Below, one piece after another: positions 58,811 to 64,000 of a DNA stretch of 64,000 bases. This DNA is from Spirosoma arboris (GTDB taxonomy: Bacteria; Bacteroidota; Bacteroidia; Cytophagales; Spirosomataceae). The stretch spans positions 1 to 64,000 of the forward strand of contig NZ_WPIN01000017.1 in the NCBI RefSeq assembly GCF_009754945.1, in the 5' to 3' direction. How positions within the stretch are numbered: position 1 is the first letter of the stretch; each line of letters opens with the position of its first letter. A program made the position numbers and the translations under genes. The notes below the pieces were generated by a model. It was given only the letters and a program-made list of their open reading frames with translations, had not been told where the DNA came from and ran no database searches.

Positions 58811-61393
58811 CTATTTTGTTTGAGAACCCGACACAGAGGCTGCATTATTACTTCCAACAGAAATCATATTAGCAAACAGTCGATAGGCACCAGGTACACC
58901 GGCGGGCAATTCCCGGAAGAATACGAGTCCTGTGTACATGAAGTGTCCCTTGCCATACTTGGCATAAATCAGGCTTCCTTGTTTGGGCGCTTCATTCTGG
59001 TCGTTGGCCGAGAAAATGGGTTCGTAGGCTTTGTCCCAATCCTGGGCGAAATAAATACCGCGCTCCTGAATCCAGCCCGAGAAATCAGCTTCAGTAATCT
59101 TGTTGGGGTAATTGAGTAATGAATGCTGCGGGTTGATAAACGTCATGGGCGCATCCTCTTCTGTTACCCGTTCATTCACGACTTTAAACGGATAAGGCCC
59201 AAGTTGTGGCAAGGGCGCTTCATTCCGAAAAAACGAATTAACTGGCGTAACGTACTGCACAATCATCGTCCCACCTTCTTTAACGTAATCCATTAATTTC
59301 GATTGGATAGGAGCCATCCACTTATTGGTGTTATAAGCCCGAACACCCACAACAATGGCATCATAACCAGAAAGATTTCCGGAAAGATCGGAAGGACCAA
59401 GCAGCGTAACACGGCAGCCCATTTGCTGTAGAGCGGCTGGAACCTCATCACCTGCCCCAACAATGTAGCCAATGTTTTTCGCGGTCACCTTCACATCTAA
59501 CTTCACCAATTTGGCATCGGCAGATGGGAACAGCGTTTGCGTTGGAATATGCTTGTAGGCAACCAGACGCAAGCCCGTTGTATAAGCGCCCGCTTCAGTC
59601 GTCATGACAGCCTGTAGCTTGCCGTCTTTAGCCTGAGCCGTTGGCGAAACACTAAAGGTAAACCGCTGCTCGTCTCCTTTATGGAGCAGTGAGAAGGGTA
59701 CCGATGCTGGTTCAATACGCCAGCCCGTCGGAACATCCAGCTTCAACGTTCCCGTTTGATTAGCCTGACCCGCTTTTACAACAATTTCAGCCGTTTTGGG
59801 GGTGTTATCGGCGAACACATAGACGCGATCGGTGAGGTTGGCCGTCACCGCAGGCTGGATGATGAACGGACGATAGATTTCGCCATCAACAGGATCTGTC
59901 GATTTGTAAACTACCGGACGACTGTACGTAAAAGACTGTCCACTAATCTCGAAGGTGTAGCTGGCAGTTAGAGCTGGTGGATTTTCGGGAAGGCCGATTA
60001 ATTGCTGATTGTCGACCTGAAACAAGCCTTTGTCAATCGGTTTTTCGAGCCAGTAAGGTTGAGAAATTTTCTGCGTTTTCGGAATCACCAATGTGGTTGG
60101 AAACAGGATGACGTCATTCGATTTGAGTGCCAGATTGAGTGTTGTATCCTTTCCGGTTGAGTAGCGAACGCTTACCAGCTTAACCGGCGCATTGACCCGG
60201 CTAACAACGTTCGTCGTGATTTTGATGGTTTCGCCGGGCGTAGCCGCAAAGTCGGAAGGGTTTGTTTCAAACCATAGCCCGAGGCATTGCTGAAGGAGTG
60301 TTTGCACTTCCTGACGTTTGGCTTTTACATAAATATTGGTTGTATCCAGTTTGGTAATTGCACCGTAAAGCTGTACCAGTGCCGGTACCGAAGCTGCGGG
60401 CTGGTCAGGTCGGAAATTAGCAATCGTCTGCGTCACAAGGGATTGTACGGCATCACTGCTTTTCACTCGTTTCCAACTCATATCGACGCCCTCAAGTGGA
60501 TCTTTTTCAACGGGGCTACCGCCTTTCAGCAGGAAATAATCAATTTTGGCACCCCGGTTAGGTGCTACACCAAAGCCCTGACTTTTATGCTGACTGCGGC
60601 TTTCGGACGCAATCTCACCATACGATTTACCCAGTAGCGGATTATACAAACCTGTTTCAACGCCGATCAGATTTCCCGCTTCGTTGGGTTTTTGATTACT
60701 CAGGAAAGCACCTGGAATGAACATATTCCAGAAAATACGTTTAGCCTGCCAGGGTTTCACAAAGGCCAGCTGTTCTGGAAATTTCGTAGGATCGTTCGAA
60801 ATTTTAAACGCTTCTTCGGCCAGAAAACCCGATGCGCTATGGTGCCCATGACCAGCACGGGCATCGGGTGGAAAGCGAGTCATAATCACATCGGGCTGAT
60901 ATTTTCGAATCATCCAGACGACATCGGCTAACACTTTATCCTGTCCCCAGGTACGTACGGCTTCATTAGTCGATTTGGAGAAACCAAAGTCATACGCCCG
61001 GCTAAAGAACTGGTCAGGCCCATCGACACGCCGGGCAGCCAGAAGCTCCTGAGTGCGAATAACTCCAATATTTTCACCCTGTTCTGGCCCGATCAAATTC
61101 TGCCCGCCATCGCCCCGTGTTAATGAAAGGTAGCCTGTGCGGACAAGCCGATCTTTGGCTAAATAAGCCAGGAGCAATGTATTCTCGTCGTCGGGGTGGG
61201 CCGCTACGTACAGCACAGAACCAAGAACATTCAGTTTTTTAAGATTCGACAGGATTTCGCTGGAGGGGGTTGGCTTAATGGGGCCGTAGGGAACCTGAGC
61301 AACTAAAGCTGAATTGAGCGAAAGACCAAGTAGTAAGGCAGGCAGGCGTTTTCTGAGCGACACAGGCTGAAAAAGATTATTGATGGATTTCAC
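58811..61393 (-). CDS. Secreted PIG-L/LmbE-family deacetylase
   Basis: An 860-residue exported protein. The N-terminal PIG-L domain (about 30-290) has the zinc motif AAHPDDENT and the later GHGHHSASG, the standard ligands of N-acetylglucosaminyl deacetylases. A beta-rich middle (about 370-620) and a C-terminal glutamine-amidotransferase-like region (about 625-850, with GYDAIVVGVRAYNTN and YVKEGGTMIVQY) follow. The upstream TTG (61414) and GTG (61393) are the only starts ahead of the signal peptide; GTG is preferred. The last eight residues (SVSGSQTK) are encoded by a REP-like fragment. Just downstream of susD, it may act on the imported glycan. Confidence 0.85.
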   Translation of the reverse strand: MKSINNLFQPVSLRKRLPALLLGLSLNSALVAQVPYGPIKPTPSSEILSNLKKLNVLGSVLYVAAHPDDENTLLLAYLAKDRLVRTGYLSLTRGDGGQNLIGPEQGENIGVIRTQELLAARRVDGPDQFFSRAYDFGFSKSTNEAVRTWGQDKVLADVVWMIRKYQPDVIMTRFPPDARAGHGHHSASGFLAEEAFKISNDPTKFPEQLAFVKPWQAKRIFWNMFIPGAFLSNQKPNEAGNLIGVETGLYNPLLGKSYGEIASESRSQHKSQGFGVAPNRGAKIDYFLLKGGSPVEKDPLEGVDMSWKRVKSSDAVQSLVTQTIANFRPDQPAASVPALVQLYGAITKLDTTNIYVKAKRQEVQTLLQQCLGLWFETNPSDFAATPGETIKITTNVVSRVNAPVKLVSVRYSTGKDTTLNLALKSNDVILFPTTLVIPKTQKISQPYWLEKPIDKGLFQVDNQQLIGLPENPPALTASYTFEISGQSFTYSRPVVYKSTDPVDGEIYRPFIIQPAVTANLTDRVYVFADNTPKTAEIVVKAGQANQTGTLKLDVPTGWRIEPASVPFSLLHKGDEQRFTFSVSPTAQAKDGKLQAVMTTEAGAYTTGLRLVAYKHIPTQTLFPSADAKLVKLDVKVTAKNIGYIVGAGDEVPAALQQMGCRVTLLGPSDLSGNLSGYDAIVVGVRAYNTNKWMAPIQSKLMDYVKEGGTMIVQYVTPVNSFFRNEAPLPQLGPYPFKVVNERVTEEDAPMTFINPQHSLLNYPNKITEADFSGWIQERGIYFAQDWDKAYEPIFSANDQNEAPKQGSLIYAKYGKGHFMYTGLVFFRELPAGVPGAYRLFANMISVGSNNAASVSGSQTK

Positions 61394-61416
61394 AAATTTA
61401 CAACGAAAGCACAAGA

Positions 61417-61444
61417 AAAGGCTACCTTAAAAAGGTAGCCTTTT
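61417..61444. terminator. Bidirectional terminator after susD
   Basis: AAAAGGCTACCT (61417-61428) and AGGTAGCCTTTT (61433-61444) form a perfect 12-bp stem. The flanking A and T runs allow termination on either strand. It lies between the susD stop codon and the start of the deacetylase gene, so that gene needs its own promoter or read-through. Confidence 0.8.
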
Positions 61445-61473
61445 AACCAGTGTTGCCTAACAACTAAACGTAT

Positions 61474-62904
61474 TTACTGGAAGATTGGGATTTTGGTGAA
61501 TTGGTCTGGTAGTGGTTTCGGTACGTTTGGATTCGTATTGACTTCGCCTTGCGGATAAATATATCGCTGTGGTTTCTGGGTGCCTGAGTAAAGTGGAATT
61601 GGCAACTGAACGGTCGGAGTTGCTTTGGCTAACCGGCGTACATCATTGTAATCCTCATATTGCATGAGTAGGGTAATATACCGTTGCGCAATGATCTCGT
61701 ACAGCAATGCCGATTGCACAGTCGCTAACTTGGTTGGATTAGCCAGCCCGGTTGGACCAAAATCGGCCAGTTCATAAGCATCATACTTACGACCGGTAGT
61801 CGGAATTGTTTTTCCGTTGAAATAACCACTTGCCAGAAAACCTCTAACGGTGTTTAGAGCGGCTAATGATTTCGTGTTATCGCCCAGACGTGCCTGCGCT
61901 TCTGCAATAATGAGCAAATTCTCATAACTGGTAAGCAGCGGGTGCGGAGCGTCTATCGTGAAAGCGCCATCAACCGTATTGGGGTCCACACTGCCATTTC
62001 CGGTTATCCCGATTTTAATAATGTGGTTATAGAGCGCTGTTTCATTGGTTTTAGTGTTCGTCGAACTAATGCGTGATTGCAGGAGCGTGGGCAGATAGGC
62101 ACCATCGAAACCCGTATCCCCAGGGCGGTTGACTTTGAAAAACACATAGTTCAGGTTGGCATCGACCCCTTGGCTGGTACCGTGTGGAATCAGCGCATCA
62201 TCGGCCGTAGTGCTGATTCCTGCACCTGCACTGGCGATAGCATTTGTATAGTCCCCTAAATGCAAATAAAGCCTTGCTTTCAACGTGTTAGCTGCTTTTA
62301 TCCACTTAGAGACATTGCCTTGATAGATGAAATCCTGTTCAGAAAACGATAAACCAGCACTTGCCGACAGATTTACAATGGCATTATTCAGCGTCGTTAT
62401 CAGGGCAGTATAGACGTCAGCCTGCTTGTCAAAAACAGGTGTTGGGTATTTAACGTCGTCAAAAGCCTGACTATAGGGTACGTCACCGTAAAAATCGGTT
62501 GCTTTTTCAATGAGTAATGCTTCCAGCACTTGCCCAACGCCTTTCGTCCATTTGTCACCTGCGGCATCAGCTTTAATTTGAATAAGCCGAGCCTGGCTCG
62601 CAACTGGATAGAGGGGGTCCCAGGAAAAATTACTAGCGGCAACAATGTAGTCAGCGTAGCCCTGGTGCTGACGGCTAAGCCCATTCAGGGCACCTGCCCA
62701 AATAGCCGAAATGCGTACATCGGTATCTTCGTGCAACTCAGCGACCCCTACCAATGTACCCGACAGCAACGTAGCCACATCGACATCCGTAACGGCGTTG
62801 GGATTACTTTGAATGTTTTTATCATCAAACAGGTCCTTACAACCGCTCAGCAAGGTGATGGCTAGCAGCGATATGGCAACTTTATGAGAAAATGATTTTT
62901 TCAT
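61474..62904 (-). CDS. SusD/RagB-family nutrient-binding outer membrane lipoprotein
   Basis: A 476-residue SusD-like protein with a lipoprotein signal (Cys22 in LLSGCKD). It has the TPR-like helices of the family, with SQARLIQIKADAAGDKWTKG (about 95-115) and a C-terminal IAQRYITLLMQYEDYNDVRR block. It belongs to the SusD-like_2 branch. It captures a glycan or peptide at the cell surface and closes over its SusC partner, encoded just upstream. Confidence 0.93.
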   Translation of the reverse strand: MKKSFSHKVAISLLAITLLSGCKDLFDDKNIQSNPNAVTDVDVATLLSGTLVGVAELHEDTDVRISAIWAGALNGLSRQHQGYADYIVAASNFSWDPLYPVASQARLIQIKADAAGDKWTKGVGQVLEALLIEKATDFYGDVPYSQAFDDVKYPTPVFDKQADVYTALITTLNNAIVNLSASAGLSFSEQDFIYQGNVSKWIKAANTLKARLYLHLGDYTNAIASAGAGISTTADDALIPHGTSQGVDANLNYVFFKVNRPGDTGFDGAYLPTLLQSRISSTNTKTNETALYNHIIKIGITGNGSVDPNTVDGAFTIDAPHPLLTSYENLLIIAEAQARLGDNTKSLAALNTVRGFLASGYFNGKTIPTTGRKYDAYELADFGPTGLANPTKLATVQSALLYEIIAQRYITLLMQYEDYNDVRRLAKATPTVQLPIPLYSGTQKPQRYIYPQGEVNTNPNVPKPLPDQFTKIPIFQ

Positions 62905-62991
62905 GGTTTAAATAAGTTTACGGTTTCTGGTGGGTTGACCTCAGAGCAATGACGCTGGTATTTTGATGCGGTCAACTCGCCGAAAACAGGA

Positions 62992-64000
62992 TTAGTAGGT
63001 GATTTTCAGCGAAAATAGATACGACCGCGTGTTTGGATTCGTAAACCAGTCCTGGCCACGAGCCAGTGTTGCGCCCGTAATATTCACCTCAGGATCGGTA
63101 CCTGTGTACTTGGTCCACAAAACAAGGTTACGTCCGGTTAGGCTGAAATCAACCGATGACAAGTGTGTAACCCGGCGGAATTTTTCGCTGCGCAGGCTGT
63201 ACGTAAGGGTTACTTCACGCAGACGGGAAACGCTACCGTCTTCAATAAACTGTTTCGTGGAGGCCGAGTTGAACGATGTTCCTAACCCCTGATACCAGGC
63301 CTGATTCAGCGCAACTGGGCCAGCGCCAAAGTCTTTAATATTACCCTGGAATTTTGTACCCGCTGCCAGCGTGTTGCCATTGATATCTTTTATACCTCCT
63401 GTTGGCACAACGGCTGTATTGCCCTGGTCAGCATGCACACCGAAGGTATAGAGCGCCCCACGTGTTCCGTTATAAAAATCATTACCGGCCACGCGGTCAA
63501 ATAACATGTAAAGGGATACTCCCTTGAACGAGAACGTGCTCCCCAGACCACCCCGCCATTTTGGGTTTGGATTACCAACAATTTCGTTGCTGGTGCCGCC
63601 CTGTGGGAAACCATTGGCATCGAGTTTATATTTACCTGATTCATCTTTCAAAAAATCAGTTCCATAAAATACGCCAAAGGGTTGCCCGGCAATCAGCGAT
63701 TGACCACCATAGGAATTTGGTAAGCCTTGCGAATCCGATCCGGCTAGTGAGACCACTTTGTTGCGGTTCATCGAATAGTTTGCCGATAGATTCCATTTGA
63801 AAGCTCCCTTTGTTATTACGTCGCCACTGGCTTCAAATTCCAGCCCTTTGTTGGATAATTCGGCCGCATTGATGTTACGAACCGAGTAGCCTGTTTCGAC
63901 TGGCACGTTCAGCGACAGAATTACATCTTTAGTGTTGTTGCTATAGGCTGTACCCGAGAAGCTGAACCGGTTATTCAGGAAGCGTAAATCAACGCCAACT
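62992..64000 (-). CDS. SusC/RagA-family TonB-linked outer membrane protein (partial, 3' end)
   Basis: The frame runs from its stop codon at 62992 without interruption to the window edge, so only the last 336 codons are visible. The segment is the C-terminal beta barrel: ELSNKGLEFEASGDVITKGAF, FGVFYGTDFLKDE, GNPNPKWRGGLGSTFSFKG, and the terminal strands SLTGRNLVLWTKYTGTDPE and SYLFSLKITY with the aromatic C-terminal residue. These are SusC hallmarks. It is 87 bp upstream of susD in the same direction. The substrate cannot be told from this part. Confidence 0.93.
   Translation of the reverse strand, partial: VGVDLRFLNNRFSFSGTAYSNNTKDVILSLNVPVETGYSVRNINAAELSNKGLEFEASGDVITKGAFKWNLSANYSMNRNKVVSLAGSDSQGLPNSYGGQSLIAGQPFGVFYGTDFLKDESGKYKLDANGFPQGGTSNEIVGNPNPKWRGGLGSTFSFKGVSLYMLFDRVAGNDFYNGTRGALYTFGVHADQGNTAVVPTGGIKDINGNTLAAGTKFQGNIKDFGAGPVALNQAWYQGLGTSFNSASTKQFIEDGSVSRLREVTLTYSLRSEKFRRVTHLSSVDFSLTGRNLVLWTKYTGTDPEVNITGATLARGQDWFTNPNTRSYLFSLKITY

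Overview
The window reads as a chromosomal segment of a Bacteroidota member, order Cytophagales, most likely a Spirosoma-like genus (genus is inference). Supporting signs are a SusC/SusD pair, several promoters of the Bacteroidota type (TTG, about 19 nt, TAnnTTTG), weak ribosome binding sites, the ftsX-DUF3098-uppP-truB-ribF gene order, lmo0937/YtxH/PA2169 stress-type small proteins and PorT-like outer membrane proteins. I see no phage, plasmid or CRISPR; the one mobile-type gene is a REP-associated tyrosine transposase (RAYT).

Layout. 0-8.2 kb: tRNA-Leu(CAA), a MacB/FtsX-type permease, a secreted protein of uncertain function, an SPFH lipoprotein, a membrane-anchored DNA/RNA endonuclease, a HI0933-type flavoprotein and an unusual protein with a YopJ/Ulp1-like H-D-Q-C signature. 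8.4-12.5 kb: minus-strand housekeeping run ftsX, DUF3098, uppP, truB, ribF. 12.7-21.8 kb: repeat-rich surface protein, truA, HxlR regulator divergent from an SDR enzyme, DUF6600 protein, MscS, CorA, isochorismate synthase and two small acidic proteins. 22-33.5 kb: GH130, an ABC-2 permease fused to a degenerate M1 peptidase domain, DUF6624, S9 peptidase, retropepsin-like protein, GH116 and DUF1573 proteins. 33.7-38.1 kb: histidine kinase/response regulator pair and two lipoproteins (one an alpha/beta hydrolase) whose genes overlap tail to tail.

38.5-52.4 kb looks like a stress and signalling region: OmpA, a broken Tudor-like gene, PA2169, GlgX, PNPOx-like, Cys-rich four-helix protein, a hybrid kinase with three response regulators (one an NtrC-type sigma-54 activator), PorT-like protein, lmo0937, two YtxH proteins and an orphan RND adaptor. 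Related palindromes stand upstream of at least three of these genes. 52.5-58 kb: 5-oxoprolinase with a DeoR regulator, divergent from nudK-DUF4406 across a spacer with three 10-bp-phased AAAC repeats. 58-58.8 kb: the RAYT gene between REP palindromes. 58.8-64 kb: PIG-L-type deacetylase, SusD and the 3' part of susC, which runs off the window.

The most striking structure not explained by genes is a set of long, often perfect, intergenic inverted repeats built from simple words. They commonly run from the stop codon of one gene to the stop codon of the next, and in some cases supply the last codons of the protein.
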